The notes: a model not told the origin generated them from the letters alone. A stretch of DNA of 64,000 nt from Arthrobacter gandavensis (GCF_009192735.1 NZ_VTFU01000004.1:186001-250000), one strand, 5' to 3'. Shown: positions 25,668 to 35,650, numbered from the stretch's first letter. Program-made: numbers and translations.

Positions 25668-27557
25668 CTAGCCCATCGAAGCCCCAGCAGCCCGAATCAG
25701 CCCGGCGTTGAGCTCCCGGACCGTGCCGGCGTCGATCTTCACCACCCGCCGGTCGTAGGTGAGCAGCCCGTTCACCTCGTCCTCCACATCGGTGAGCTGG
25801 GTGTAGACCGTGGCCGCGAGCCCCTGCGCCACGGCGGGTTCGATCTGCCGCCGGTGCAGCTTTTCGTACGCCTGCCGCAGGGCATCCCGGGTCTTGAACC
25901 GCCGGTAGCCGAATTCCTTCTCGTTGAAGGTGTGGCCCGGAACACGCAGGCTGTACCCGCCATATTCGGAAAGCACGACGGCGCGGCCGTCCCGCAGCCA
26001 GCCCCGGCGCAGCTTGAAGGGCACAAAGTAGACGTGCACGCTCTTGAGGTCTCCCCCGCCCTGGTCGTGCCACCCGCTGGCGTGGTCGATGCTGCGGGTG
26101 GGGTCCAGCCCGCGCAGCAGCTCCGTCGCCGCATTCGCGTCGAACTGGCCCCACCCCTCGTTGAACGGCACCCACACGGCAAGCGAAGTGCAGTTGCGCA
26201 GAAGTTCAACGGTGGAGCGCAGTTCGGCATGGAAATCTTCCCGGCCCTGCTCATCCGCGCGGCCGAAAGCGGCGTAGTCGCCGTCATTGCGGTGCGGCAT
26301 TCCCACCGCCGGTGCCGTGACGACGGCATGCCGGTAAGACCGTCCGCCGTTGACCAGGTCCTGCCACACCAGCATGCCAAGCCGGTCGGCGTGGTAGTAC
26401 CAGCGCAGCGGCTCAATCTTGATGTGCTTGCGCAGCATCGTGAAGCCCAGGTCTTTGGCGGCCTGGATGTCGTAAGCCAGCGCCTCGTCCGACGGCGCGG
26501 TGTACAGTCCGTCCGGCCAGTACCCCTGATCAAGCAGCCCGGCGTGGAAGTACGGCTTCCCGTTGAGCAGCAGCCGGGCATGGCCGGCGTTGTCCGGGCC
26601 GACGCCGAAAGTGCGCAGCCCGGTGTAGCTGCTGACGCTGTCGATGTCCACGCCCGCCGCGAGCAGCGTCACTGACACGTCATAGAGGAAAGGATTCTCA
26701 GGGGTCCACAGCTGCGGATCGGGCACCGGGATGCGGGTGGGGACACCGGGCACGACGACGGCGTCCGCCACGGCGCGGCCGCCCGCGGACACGGTAACCG
26801 CCGCCCGCAGATCAGCGTCCGCGGATGTGCCGCCCGAACCACCCTCATCCGGCCGGCCGCCGGCGATGTGGACCGTCACCGAGACGGAGTCGAGGTCCGG
26901 CACCAGCTCCAGCCGGGAAATGCTGGTGCGCGGCACCGATTCCATCCAGACGGTCTGCCAGATGCCGGATTGTGCGGTGTACCAGATGCCGCCTCGGTCC
27001 AGTGTCTGCTTGCCGCGGCTGGCGTAGCCGGTGTCACTGATGTCGCGGACCCGGACGATGATTTCGTGCTCGGTTGCGGCGGCTGCAGCGCCGGAGGCCG
27101 GCTCGGCTGCCTCAGCGGCCAGCCCGGCGTCACGGCTCCCGGCGGCCAGCGCGTCGGTGATGTCCAGGGTAAACGGGAGGTATCCGCCGTCGTGCCCGCC
27201 CACGGCCACACCGTTGACGGTGACCGTGCAGCTGTGGTCCACGGCGCCGAAGTGCAGCAGCACCCGTTCGCCCGCAAAGCCCTCGGGCAGGCGGAGGGTG
27301 CGCCGGTACCAGAGGATCTGCTGCGGCTGCAGCTGGCGGTTCACGCCGGACAGCGGCGCCTCCGGGGAAAACGGCACCAGAATCCGGCCGTCCCATTCGC
27401 CGTCGGCCGGCGGTGCATCCCGGCGCACTGAGGTGATGGCGTATTGCCAGTAGCCGTTGAGGTTGAGGTAACTGTCGCGGACCAGCTGCGGGCGGGGGTA
27501 ATCCTGCAGGACGACATCCGGATCAAGGTCCGCTCCCCAGGGTGTTGTGAGTGTCAC
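25668..27557 (-). CDS. Glycoside hydrolase family 2 protein (beta-galactosidase/glucuronidase type)
   Basis: 629 residues from GTG 27557, preceded by AAGGAG; the in-frame ATG at 27593 has no such site. Domain order is N-terminal jelly-roll sugar-binding (LNLNGYWQYAITSV ... ILWYRRTLRLPEGFAGERVLLHFGAVDHSCTVTVNGVAVGGHDGGYLPF), an immunoglobulin-like domain, then the TIM barrel (AYDIQAAKDLGFTMLRKHIKIEPLRWYYHADRLGMLVWQDLVNG). E467 in LWVPFNEGWGQF is the acid/base and E531 in VVLSEYGGY the nucleophile. No signal peptide, so it acts in the cytosol on imported glycosides. Substrate not readable; no transporter is adjacent. Confidence 0.93.
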   Translation of the reverse strand: MTLTTPWGADLDPDVVLQDYPRPQLVRDSYLNLNGYWQYAITSVRRDAPPADGEWDGRILVPFSPEAPLSGVNRQLQPQQILWYRRTLRLPEGFAGERVLLHFGAVDHSCTVTVNGVAVGGHDGGYLPFTLDITDALAAGSRDAGLAAEAAEPASGAAAAATEHEIIVRVRDISDTGYASRGKQTLDRGGIWYTAQSGIWQTVWMESVPRTSISRLELVPDLDSVSVTVHIAGGRPDEGGSGGTSADADLRAAVTVSAGGRAVADAVVVPGVPTRIPVPDPQLWTPENPFLYDVSVTLLAAGVDIDSVSSYTGLRTFGVGPDNAGHARLLLNGKPYFHAGLLDQGYWPDGLYTAPSDEALAYDIQAAKDLGFTMLRKHIKIEPLRWYYHADRLGMLVWQDLVNGGRSYRHAVVTAPAVGMPHRNDGDYAAFGRADEQGREDFHAELRSTVELLRNCTSLAVWVPFNEGWGQFDANAATELLRGLDPTRSIDHASGWHDQGGGDLKSVHVYFVPFKLRRGWLRDGRAVVLSEYGGYSLRVPGHTFNEKEFGYRRFKTRDALRQAYEKLHRRQIEPAVAQGLAATVYTQLTDVEDEVNGLLTYDRRVVKIDAGTVRELNAGLIRAAGASMG

Positions 27558-27642
27558 GGGGCGGTGCTCCTTGTCGTTTTGGGCGGCGTGCATCCCGAAA
27601 TCCTAGCGTGGAGTGCAGCCGCACCTCCGGCGCATCACGGGG

Positions 27643-28431
27643 TCAGTCGCCAATGCCGATCGCCGAACCGAACAGCGCAAAGCCGACAAACCCGGCAATG
27701 TCCACGAGGGCGTGCGCGATCACCAGCGGCATGACGCGCTTGGTCTTGGTGTAGGCGTAGCCGAAGAGCAGGCCCATCAGGAAGTTTCCGATGCCGGGCC
27801 CGATCCCCTGGTACAGGTGGTAACTGGAGCGGATGAGGGCGCTGGTGATGATGATCGCCGGGGTGCTCCAGCCCAGCTGCCGCAGCCGGATAAAGAGGTA
27901 GCCCACCACTATGACTTCCTCCAGCACAGCGTGCCGCAGGGCTGACAGGATAAGCACCGGCAGCGTCCACCAGTAGGTGTCCAGGGCGGCGGGCACCAGC
28001 GCGGTGGTGATGCCCAGTGCACGTCCCGCCGCGTAGACGCCCAGCGTGCCGACGCCAATGACCGCTGCCAGCCCGAAGCCCAGCGCAAAGTCCCGCACCG
28101 GTTTGGCGAAGGTGAAGCCGAGGCGCCGGAACGCGCTCTTGCCCGGTTCGGTCAGCAGGAACAGCACCAGGGCCACCGGCAGCAGCGAAAAGAAAATCCC
28201 CAGCAGCTGGTACACCAGGTCGAACACCGGATTCTCGTCCAGGACCGGGTTCAGGGTGGTCGTCTGCCCGGCGAGCGGACCCTCGGCTGCCTTTTCCAGG
28301 AGCTCGACGACGGCGTATACCCCTGATCTGCCCAGCGACAGCCCCAGGACAATCAGGATTTCGAAGACCAGCATCTTCCGCGCCCGCGGATCCAGGGCGT
28401 CGGCGGGGGCGGAGGGGAAGGCGGCACGCAT
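27643..28431 (-). CDS. CPBP family intramembrane metalloprotease homologue
   Basis: 262 residues from ATG 28431 (MRAAFPSAP); the frame upstream has no family features. About seven or eight membrane helices. Family motifs in the C-terminal half are LRHAVLEEVIVVGYLFIRLRQLGW (motif 1 with the paired Glu), SALIRSSYHLYQGIGPGIGNFLMGLLFGYAYTKTKRVMPLVIAH (motif 2 His in SSYHL) and ALVDIAGFVGFALFG (motif 3). In bacteria these proteins are CAAX-protease/bacteriocin-processing relatives, often of unknown substrate. It follows hutI by 95 bases on the same strand, but a link to histidine catabolism is not implied. Confidence 0.9.
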   Translation of the reverse strand: MRAAFPSAPADALDPRARKMLVFEILIVLGLSLGRSGVYAVVELLEKAAEGPLAGQTTTLNPVLDENPVFDLVYQLLGIFFSLLPVALVLFLLTEPGKSAFRRLGFTFAKPVRDFALGFGLAAVIGVGTLGVYAAGRALGITTALVPAALDTYWWTLPVLILSALRHAVLEEVIVVGYLFIRLRQLGWSTPAIIITSALIRSSYHLYQGIGPGIGNFLMGLLFGYAYTKTKRVMPLVIAHALVDIAGFVGFALFGSAIGIGD

Positions 28432-28526
28432 GGTCCCATTGTGCCGGACTCCGCCGGGTGTTCCAGCTGTCGCAGGCCGCTTGGACCCCTGCGGTTCGCG
28501 GGTCGGGGCGGACCCACCCCTCCGGT

Positions 28527-29795
28527 TCAGCGCACCCGCACCCCGGCCCGCCACACGGAACCGGTCAGCGGCATGCCCGGCCGGTACGCCAGATGCGCGG
28601 CCGAGGGAGCGTTGAACAGCTGCAGGTCCGCCCGGTGCCCGACGGCGAGCGAGCCCACCGCGCGCTCTCCGTCCCGGTCGGTGCCGCGGTGGACCCGCAG
28701 GGCGAGGGCTCCGCCGTACGTTGCGGCCCGGACGGCTTCCTGTACGGTCAGGCCCATCTGCAGCACGGCGGTAGCAACGCAGAAGTTCATTGAACTCGTG
28801 TACGAAGTTCCGGGGTTGCAGTTCGAGGCCAGCGCCACCGGCACCCCGGCGTCGAGCAGCCGGCGGGCTTCGGCCAGCGGCGCCCGGGTGGACAAGTCGC
28901 AGGCGGGCAGGCAGGTTGCCACGGTGCCCGGAGTGCCCGCTCCGGGATCCAGCATGCCCCCGGCATTCCCGCCCCCTTCGGACCAGGTCCCGGCGAGCGC
29001 GTCCACGTCGTCGTCGGACAGGTGGTTCACGTGGTCCACGCTCGCCGCTCCGAATTCCACGGCAAGCTGCACCCCGGCACCGGGGCCGAGCTGGTTTCCA
29101 TGCACCCGCAGTCCGAGCCCGGCGTCCCGGCAGGCGGTCAGTACGCGCCGCGACTGGTCCTCGGTAAAGGCGCCCTTCTCGCAGAACACGTCAGCCCACT
29201 GCACATACGGGCGAACAGCGGTGAGCATGTCAGTACAGACCAGATCGGTGTACTCATCCGCGTCCACGCCGTCGGGCACCAGGTGCGCGCCCAGATAGGT
29301 GACGGTGTCCGCGACCGTGGAGGCAATGCGCGCGTGGCGCCGCTCCTCCTCCACGCTGAGTCCGTAACCGGTCTTGGTTTCGAGATAGGTGGTGCCGCCC
29401 GCTGCTGCTTCGGCCACGCGGGCCAGCAGCAGCCGGGTCAGGTCGTAGTCGGTGGCTTCACGGGTGGCTGCGGTGGTCACGGCAATGCCGCCGGCGGCGT
29501 AGGATTCCCCCGCCATCCGCGCCTCGAATTCGGCGCTGCGGTCGCCCGCAAACACCAGGTGCGTGTGCGAGTCCACCCAGCCCGGCAGGCCGGCCCGTCC
29601 CCCTGCATCCACCGCCGTGTCAGCGGCCGGAGCGTCGGCGGCGGCACCGATCCAGCTGATCCGTTCCCCCTCGAAGACCACCGCCGCGTCCTTCAGCACA
29701 GCGGTGGCTGCTCCTTCGGTGCAGTCCTGCGTGGAGAGTTCGCCGATGTTGGTGATCAGGGTCGAACCGGTGGTGTGCGGTGTAACCGGGCTCAT
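28527..29795 (-). CDS. hutI: Imidazolonepropionase
   Basis: Third step of histidine breakdown: imidazolone-5-propionate to N-formimino-L-glutamate. 422 residues from ATG 29795, whose ATGA overlaps the hutF stop. Amidohydrolase metal motifs are present: LPGWVDSHTHLVFAGDR (HxH), the substrate loop ETKTGYGLSVEEERRHAR, LRVHGNQLGPGAGVQLAVEFGAASVDHVNHLS (two His), and VALASNCNPGTSYTSSMNF (Asn in the family block). The zinc site and TKTGYGL signature make this assignment firm. Last gene of the hutU-yjiH-M20-hutF-hutI operon. Confidence 0.97.
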   Translation of the reverse strand: MSPVTPHTTGSTLITNIGELSTQDCTEGAATAVLKDAAVVFEGERISWIGAAADAPAADTAVDAGGRAGLPGWVDSHTHLVFAGDRSAEFEARMAGESYAAGGIAVTTAATREATDYDLTRLLLARVAEAAAGGTTYLETKTGYGLSVEEERRHARIASTVADTVTYLGAHLVPDGVDADEYTDLVCTDMLTAVRPYVQWADVFCEKGAFTEDQSRRVLTACRDAGLGLRVHGNQLGPGAGVQLAVEFGAASVDHVNHLSDDDVDALAGTWSEGGGNAGGMLDPGAGTPGTVATCLPACDLSTRAPLAEARRLLDAGVPVALASNCNPGTSYTSSMNFCVATAVLQMGLTVQEAVRAATYGGALALRVHRGTDRDGERAVGSLAVGHRADLQLFNAPSAAHLAYRPGMPLTGSVWRAGVRVR

Positions 29796-31261
29796 GCGCG
29801 GGGGCTTCCTTCGAACGTAGTGGTGCGGACGGCGTCGACCGCCGCGATGGCGGTGCCAAGCAGGACGGCCGGGTCGCCCAGCACCGTGTGCTGTCCGTTG
29901 CGGGCCAGGATCCGGCCGCCGACGACGACGGTGTGCACGTCTGCGGCGGTGGCAGCGAGTGCCAGCTGCCCGGGGCGGGACCCGGCGGTGCGGATGCTGG
30001 ACGGGTCCACGCACATCAGGTCACAGACCATTCCGGGTTCCAGCCCCGGCTCGGGCCGGTCCTGTGCCCGTGCCCCGGCGGACGAAACCGCAGCGTGCAG
30101 CTCGGCGGGCCCAAAGCGGCCGCGCTCCCCCGAGGACAGCCGCTCCCCGTGTTCCAGGGCACGCATCTCCAGGAAGGGATCGACGACGGCGTGCTGGTCG
30201 GTCCCCAGTGCGATCCGCGCCCCGGCTGCTTGGAGCCGGGCGGCCGGACCGATTCCGTCCGCCAGGTCAGCTTCGGTGGTGGGGCACATGACGACGGTGG
30301 CCCCGGCCTCCCCCAGGACGGTGATGTCTTCGCCGGTGAGGTGGGTGGCGTGCACGGCGGAGAGGCGGGGACCGATCAGTCCGTGTTTTTGCAGCAGCAT
30401 CGTCGGGGTGAGGCCGGTGGCCTGCAGGCATGCCGCGTTTTCGGCGGGCTGCTCCGAGAGGTGGATGTGCAGGGGAATCCCGTCCGGCAGACCGGCGGCA
30501 ATGGTGGGCAGGGCAGCTTCGGGCACGCCGCGCACCGAGTGCAGCGCCGCCCCCACGCTGACCTGTGCCGGATCGAACTCAGCGGCGAAGGCCTTGCGCA
30601 GGGATGCGAGGCGGTCCAGCCAGCCCTGCGCATCGCGGTCGCCGAAGCGCTGCTGCCGTCCGTTCAGCGGAACCCCGAATCCGCCGGCCAGGTAGCAGGT
30701 GTCGAGCAGGGTCAGCCGGATGCCGGTTGCGACGGCGGCGCGGGCCAGGGCTCGCTCCATGGCGTGTTCTTCGCTGCCGGGCCCGCCGTAGGCACTGCCG
30801 TCCGGGTGGTGGTGGACATAGTGGAACTCCGCCACCGACGTGAACCCGGTGGCCACCATTTCGGCGAAGACGGCGGTGGCCAGCTGCTCGTACAGTTCCG
30901 GCGTCAGGGCACCGGCGGCCTCGTACATCTGCTCGCGCCAGGTCCAGAAGCTGCCGGGACCGCCGGCGTGGGTGCGCCCGCGCAGGATCCGGTGGAAGGC
31001 ATGGGAATGAGCGTTCGACGCCGCCGGGAAAGTGACGCCGGACAGCCGGCAGTCGCCGTCTTGGCCGGGCACCCCGGTTTCCGTTCCGGCGACCACACCC
31101 GCGCCGTCGACCTCCAGCCGGACGCCCGGCACCACGGCGCCGTTCACCCAGCCCTGCTCACACCAAAAGAAGCGCACCCGTTCCGCGGGCTCCGCGGCGG
31201 CCGCCCCGACGCTCGGGGCGGCAGCCGGGACCCCGGCCGGGACCCCGGCCGAACCGGTCAC
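29792..31261 (-). CDS. hutF: Formimidoylglutamate deiminase
   Basis: Converts N-formimino-L-glutamate to N-formyl-L-glutamate and ammonia, the five-step hut branch. 489 residues from GTG 31261 (GTGA overlap with the previous stop). After an Ala/Val-rich leader come VTFPAASNAHSHAFHRILRG (HxH metal site), EFHYVHHHPDG, LHIHLSEQPAENAACLQATG, LSAVHATHLTGEDITVLGEAGATVVMCPTTEADLADGIG and RIALGTDQHAVVDPFLEMRALEHGERLSSG (metal Asp). These are HutF hallmarks. The presence of HutF implies a final deformylase step in this organism. Confidence 0.96.
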   Translation of the reverse strand: MTGSAGVPAGVPAAAPSVGAAAAEPAERVRFFWCEQGWVNGAVVPGVRLEVDGAGVVAGTETGVPGQDGDCRLSGVTFPAASNAHSHAFHRILRGRTHAGGPGSFWTWREQMYEAAGALTPELYEQLATAVFAEMVATGFTSVAEFHYVHHHPDGSAYGGPGSEEHAMERALARAAVATGIRLTLLDTCYLAGGFGVPLNGRQQRFGDRDAQGWLDRLASLRKAFAAEFDPAQVSVGAALHSVRGVPEAALPTIAAGLPDGIPLHIHLSEQPAENAACLQATGLTPTMLLQKHGLIGPRLSAVHATHLTGEDITVLGEAGATVVMCPTTEADLADGIGPAARLQAAGARIALGTDQHAVVDPFLEMRALEHGERLSSGERGRFGPAELHAAVSSAGARAQDRPEPGLEPGMVCDLMCVDPSSIRTAGSRPGQLALAATAADVHTVVVGGRILARNGQHTVLGDPAVLLGTAIAAVDAVRTTTFEGSPRA

Positions 31262-32553
31262 AGCAGGTCCTGCAGCACGTCGGCCAGGGCCTGCACAACG
31301 ATCTCGGCGTCGTCGTCCTCCACGTACTCCTCCGGCGAATGGCTGATGCCCGAGGGGTTCCGGACAAACAGCATGCCGGTGGGCACGCTGGCCGCGAGCA
31401 CCCCGGCATCGTGTCCGGCTCCGGTGGCCAGGACCGGGGCGCCGGGAACGGTGCGGGCAACCGACTGCGTCAGGGCCCGCTGCAGGGCCGGGTCAAAGTG
31501 GACGGTGCCGGACAGCGTTTCCTCGGTCAGCTGCACGCTGCAGCCTTCAAAGGCGGCAATCTTTTGCGCCTGGCCGTGGATTTTCTCCACCAGCGCCGCG
31601 GTCACGGCGTCCTCGGGGTGGCGGACGTCCAGCCAGAGATCCACCCGGGAGGCAATGACGTTGGTTCCGCCCGGGACAGGTTCCAGCCGGCCAACAGTGG
31701 CGCGGGCATCGGCCTGGGCGGCTGCGGTCTGGCGCACGGCCACGATCAGCTGTGCTGCCGCCACCATGGGGTCGGACCGGTCCGCCATCAGGGTGGTGCC
31801 GGCGTGGTTGCCCTGGCCGCTGATGGAGAACCGCCAGCGGCCGTGGCCCAGGACGGAGCCAGCCACCGCGAGGGCGGGTCCGCGTCCGGCGGCATCGGTG
31901 AACTCTTCAGTGTTCAGGCCCCTCCCCTGCTCCACATGCAGTTCCACGAAGTCGCCGATGAGGCCCAGCGTGGCATCATCCCGGCCCATGGCGTCGGGAT
32001 CGAGGCCATGGGCACGGGAAATGTCGGCAAAGGTGTTGCCGTCGGCATCACGCAGGGCCAGCGCCTTGCGCGGCTCGATGGCGCCGGTCAGCAGCCGGGA
32101 CCCGAGGCATGCCACCCCAAACCGCGAGCCTTCCTCCTCCGGGAACACCGCGACGGCGAGCGCCCGGTTCCGGAGCATCCCGCCGGTGCTTTCCCGCTCC
32201 TGCAGGATGTCCACCGCAGCGAGGGCGCTCGCCACGCCCAGCGGCCCGTCAAAGGCGCCGCCGCCGGGCACGGAGTCCAGGTGGGAGCCGGTAACCAGGG
32301 CGCCCCGGCGTTCCGGAGCAGCGTCGCTGCCGGCCCCGCTGCCGGGCAGGTCCCACCAGGCCCAGAGGATTCCGTTGCGGTCAGTCTCCACGGACAGTCC
32401 CCGGCGGGAAGCCTCGGCGGTGAACCACTGGCGCAGGTCAAGTTCCGCCGTCGAGTAGACCGGACGGCTGTAACCGCCGCGGCGGCGGTCGCGGCCGGTG
32501 TCTTCGATGGACCTCAGGAGCGCATTGACGCGTGTTGTGTTCACCCTGTCCAT
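31258..32553 (-). CDS. M20 family amidohydrolase (allantoate amidohydrolase-like), candidate N-formylglutamate hydrolase
   Basis: 431 residues from ATG 32553 (MDRVNTTRVNALLRSIEDTG). Metal ligands of the M20 N-carbamoyl/allantoate amidohydrolase branch are present: VTGSHLDSVPGGGAFDGPLGV (His and Asp), AVAVFPEEEGSRFGVACLGS (Glu pair), GDFVELHVEQGRGL (His) and GAGHDAGVLAA near the C-terminus. A dimerisation insert carries SISGQGNHAGTTLMADRSDPM. It overlaps the yjiH-like gene by 13 bases and hutF by 4, so it is embedded in the hut operon, where a hutG deformylase would be expected. From context I infer it hydrolyses N-formyl-L-glutamate; sequence alone suggests allantoate or a carbamoyl amino acid. 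Confidence 0.88.
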   Translation of the reverse strand: MDRVNTTRVNALLRSIEDTGRDRRRGGYSRPVYSTAELDLRQWFTAEASRRGLSVETDRNGILWAWWDLPGSGAGSDAAPERRGALVTGSHLDSVPGGGAFDGPLGVASALAAVDILQERESTGGMLRNRALAVAVFPEEEGSRFGVACLGSRLLTGAIEPRKALALRDADGNTFADISRAHGLDPDAMGRDDATLGLIGDFVELHVEQGRGLNTEEFTDAAGRGPALAVAGSVLGHGRWRFSISGQGNHAGTTLMADRSDPMVAAAQLIVAVRQTAAAQADARATVGRLEPVPGGTNVIASRVDLWLDVRHPEDAVTAALVEKIHGQAQKIAAFEGCSVQLTEETLSGTVHFDPALQRALTQSVARTVPGAPVLATGAGHDAGVLAASVPTGMLFVRNPSGISHSPEEYVEDDDAEIVVQALADVLQDLL

Positions 32554-33905
32554 GTTCCCACCAGCAGGAACGCCACCGGCGTCGTGATGATGAGGCTCAG
32601 CGCCACCCGCTCGGCCCAGATGACCAGCAGGTGCCACACCTTGATGGGAATCCTGGTGGCCAGCACGCACGGAACCAGCGCCGAGAAGAAGATGATGGCC
32701 GAAACGCAGACGACGGCGATGACCAGCCGGAGGACCTCGGACTCGTGTCCGGCCACCACGGTGGCGGGCAGGAACATCTCGGCGATCCCGACGGCGGAGG
32801 CTTTAGCCGCCAGCATCGGATCCGGAAGCTGCAGCACCAGGGTGAGCGGATAAAAGAGGTAGCCGAGCCAGTCGAACACGGGAGTGAACCGGGCCAGCAG
32901 CAGACCGAGCAGGCCCACCGACATAATCGACGGCAGGATCGCCATGGACATGAGCAGGCCGTCGCGGATGTTGTTCAGCACGTTCCGTCCCAGCCGCGGG
33001 GCGGTTTGCAGGGCGGACATGGCTTCGTTCCAGGCCGCGGCTCCCCGGCTGCCGGTGACTTTCGCTTCGGGCTGCGGTGTTGCGCCGGGATAGTAGTCCT
33101 CCGGAATGCGGCTAAGCGGCGGGATCCGCACCGTAATGGCCGTGACCAAAAAGGTGACCGCGAAGGTGAGGAAGAAGTACGGCAGCCACAGGTGCATGAT
33201 GTCCAGGGTTTTCGCGACGATCAGCATGAAGGTCACGGACACCGTGGAGAAACCCGTGGCGATGATGGACGCCTCGCGTGCCGTGTAGCGTCCGCTCTGG
33301 TACACCCGGTCGGTGATCAGCAGGCCCAGCGAATAGCTGCCCACAAAGGAGGCGACGGCGTCGACCGCCGAGCGTCCCGGCGTCCGCCACACGGGACGCA
33401 TCACCCGCTGGACCAGGACTCCAACAAACTCCATCAGTCCGTAGCCCACCAGCAGGGCCAGGAAGATCGCACCGATGGGGACAATAAAGCCCACCGGGAT
33501 GACCAGCTTGTCATACAGGAACGGTCCCAGGTCCGGATCGAAGAACCACTGCGGACCGATGCCGAAGACCAGCATGGTTCCCGCGATGAGTCCCACAATG
33601 TTCAGCAGCGCGAAGGTCCGCTTCAGCGGCGATTCCCGCCACCGCCCGCTCGCGAACGGATAGACGGTGCCGGCCAGGATCAGGGCCAGTGCGATGTACC
33701 GGGTCAGTCCGCCCAGTCCGCCGGTGATCCATGTGACCAGATGGTCCAGCGGAATGGTGTTCTTGCCCCCGAGGGTGATCGGGATGAAGAACATGAAGAT
33801 GCCGATGCCGCTGTAGACAAAGAACCGCCAGGCGCCGGTCCGTGTCCCCGGGGCATCCGCCGGCGCGGGGGCCGTGCTGCCGGAGCTGTGCTGGGAGGCT
33901 TCCAT
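32541..33905 (-). CDS. YjiH family membrane protein, probable hut transporter
   Basis: 454 residues with about eleven hydrophobic helices. The nucleoside-recognition (Gate) domain pattern is visible: FFVYSGIGIFMFFIPITLGGKNTIPLDHLVTWI, then AVDAVASFVGSYSLGLLITDRVYQSGRYTAREASIIATGFSTVSVTFMLIVAKTLD and AVGIAEMFLPATVVAGHESEVLRLVIAVVCVSAIIFFSALVP. YjiH proteins recur in hut clusters and are presumed to move histidine or a pathway intermediate. That is inference from context. It lies ten bases after hutU and overlaps the M20 gene. Confidence 0.88.
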   Translation of the reverse strand: MEASQHSSGSTAPAPADAPGTRTGAWRFFVYSGIGIFMFFIPITLGGKNTIPLDHLVTWITGGLGGLTRYIALALILAGTVYPFASGRWRESPLKRTFALLNIVGLIAGTMLVFGIGPQWFFDPDLGPFLYDKLVIPVGFIVPIGAIFLALLVGYGLMEFVGVLVQRVMRPVWRTPGRSAVDAVASFVGSYSLGLLITDRVYQSGRYTAREASIIATGFSTVSVTFMLIVAKTLDIMHLWLPYFFLTFAVTFLVTAITVRIPPLSRIPEDYYPGATPQPEAKVTGSRGAAAWNEAMSALQTAPRLGRNVLNNIRDGLLMSMAILPSIMSVGLLGLLLARFTPVFDWLGYLFYPLTLVLQLPDPMLAAKASAVGIAEMFLPATVVAGHESEVLRLVIAVVCVSAIIFFSALVPCVLATRIPIKVWHLLVIWAERVALSLIITTPVAFLLVGTWTG

Positions 33906-33915
33906 GGGGATCCCC

Positions 33916-35601
33916 TTACTCTTTCATCGGAATGCGGATGCCGCGCTCGGCGGCAACCTCGGAGGCGCGGTCATATCCCGCATCAACATGGCGGATGACG
34001 CCGGTGCCCGGATCATTGGTCAGGAGCCGTTCCAGCTTGCGCGCGGCCAGCTCGGTTCCGTCGGCCACGCAGACCTGCCCGGCGTGGATGGAACGTCCAA
34101 TACCGACGCCGCCGCCATGGTGGATCGATACCCAGGTGGCCCCGGAGGCGGTGTTCAGCATCGCGTTCAGCAGCGGCCAGTCGGCAACGGCGTCGGAGCC
34201 GTCAGCCATGGCTTCGGTTTCCCGGTAGGGAGATGCCACGGAACCGGAGTCCAAGTGGTCCCGGCCGATGACGATCGGAGCGCTGACTCTGCCCTCGGCC
34301 ACCAGTCGGTTGAACAACAGGCCCGCCTTGGCCCGGTCTCCGTACCCGAGCCAGCAGATCCGGGCCGGCAGCCCTTCGAACTCAACATGCTCCGCGGCGG
34401 CGTCCAGCCAGCGGTGCAGGCGTGCGTTGTCCGGAAACAGCTCCTTCATCGCGGCGTCGGTGACGGCGATGTCCGCCGGGTCGCCGGACAGGGCCACCCA
34501 GCGGAACGGGCCCATCCCCTCGCAGAAGAGCGGGCGGATATACGCCGGGACAAAGCCGGGGAACTCGAAAGCCCGCTCGAAGCCGCCCTGGCGTGCCTCG
34601 TCGCGGATGGAGTTGCCGTAGTCGAACACTTCCGCGCCGGCGTCCTGGAAGCCCACCATGGCCGCCACTTGCCGCGCCATCGATTCCCGGGCCTTCTTGG
34701 TGAAACCCTCGGGATCGGCGGCGGCTTCGGCCTGCCACTGGTCAACCGGGATGCCCGCCGGCAGGTAGCTCAGCGGATCGTGGGCCGAGGTCTGGTCGGT
34801 GACAATATCCACGGTCAACTCCCCCGCGGTGTGCCGGCGCAGCAGTTCCTCGAACACCTCGGCGGCGTTACCCACCAGGCCCACGGACAGGGCACGCTTC
34901 TCGGCCTTGGCGGCCATCACCTTGGCGACGGCGGTGTCCAGGTCGGTTTCCACCTCGTGCAGGTAGCGCTTGCCCGCGCGGCGGCGCAGCCGGGTCTCGT
35001 CGACGTCGACAATCAGCACCGCTCCCCCGTTGAGCGTGACGGCCAGCGGCTGCGCGCCGCCCATGCCGCCGCAGCCGCCGGTCAGGGTCAGGGTGCCGGC
35101 CAGGGTGGCGCCGGCGTCATTGAACAGTTTCCGGGCGACGGCGCCAAAGGTCTCGTAGGTGCCCTGGAGGATGCCCTGTGTGCCGATGTAGATCCAGGAT
35201 CCGGCGGTCATCTGCCCGTACATCATCAGGCCTTCGGCCTCCAGCCGGCGGAATTCCGGCCAGGTGGCCCAGTCCCCCACGAGGTTGGAGTTGGCCAGCA
35301 GGACCCGCGGCGCCCACTCGTTGGTCCGGAAAACGCCCACTGGCTTGCCGGACTGGACCAGCAGGGTTTCGTCATCCTCCAGCGTGGCCAGGGTGCGGGT
35401 AATCGCGTCGTAGGCTTCCCAGCTGCGGGCTGCCCGTCCGGTGCCGCCATAGACCACCAGGTCTTCGGGGCGTTCAGCAACCTCCGGGTCGAGGTTGTTC
35501 ATGAGCATGCGCAGCGGAGCCTCGGTCTGCCAGCTCTTGGCGGTGAGGGACGTGCCGCGCGGTGCCCGGATGCTGCGGGAAGGATCGGAGATAGTAGCCA
35601 T
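33916..35601 (-). CDS. hutU: Urocanate hydratase
   Basis: Second step of histidine catabolism: urocanate to imidazolone propionate, using tightly bound NAD+. 561 residues, normal length. Family blocks: [50 protein letters not shown], the NAD+ site [47 protein letters not shown], and [21 protein letters not shown]. First gene of the minus-strand hut operon. The 156-base upstream gap carries a clean IclR-type palindrome at 35651-35668. Confidence 0.98.
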   Translation of the reverse strand: MATISDPSRSIRAPRGTSLTAKSWQTEAPLRMLMNNLDPEVAERPEDLVVYGGTGRAARSWEAYDAITRTLATLEDDETLLVQSGKPVGVFRTNEWAPRVLLANSNLVGDWATWPEFRRLEAEGLMMYGQMTAGSWIYIGTQGILQGTYETFGAVARKLFNDAGATLAGTLTLTGGCGGMGGAQPLAVTLNGGAVLIVDVDETRLRRRAGKRYLHEVETDLDTAVAKVMAAKAEKRALSVGLVGNAAEVFEELLRRHTAGELTVDIVTDQTSAHDPLSYLPAGIPVDQWQAEAAADPEGFTKKARESMARQVAAMVGFQDAGAEVFDYGNSIRDEARQGGFERAFEFPGFVPAYIRPLFCEGMGPFRWVALSGDPADIAVTDAAMKELFPDNARLHRWLDAAAEHVEFEGLPARICWLGYGDRAKAGLLFNRLVAEGRVSAPIVIGRDHLDSGSVASPYRETEAMADGSDAVADWPLLNAMLNTASGATWVSIHHGGGVGIGRSIHAGQVCVADGTELAARKLERLLTNDPGTGVIRHVDAGYDRASEVAAERGIRIPMKE

Positions 35602-35650
35602 CTCCAGACCGTAACGGCGGCGTGTTTCCCGTATGTGAACACCGTCACAG

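Noticed and set aside
27643-28431. CPBP protease as a sixth hut operon member
   Set aside because: It is on the same strand, but a 95-base gap and lack of functional link make this weak; I list it as an independent gene.
29888-32458. An 856-codon plus-strand open frame opposite hutF and the M20 gene
   Set aside because: It is antisense to well-supported genes, has no domain features and is rich in Gly, Ala and Arg as expected for a reverse-frame shadow in high-GC DNA.
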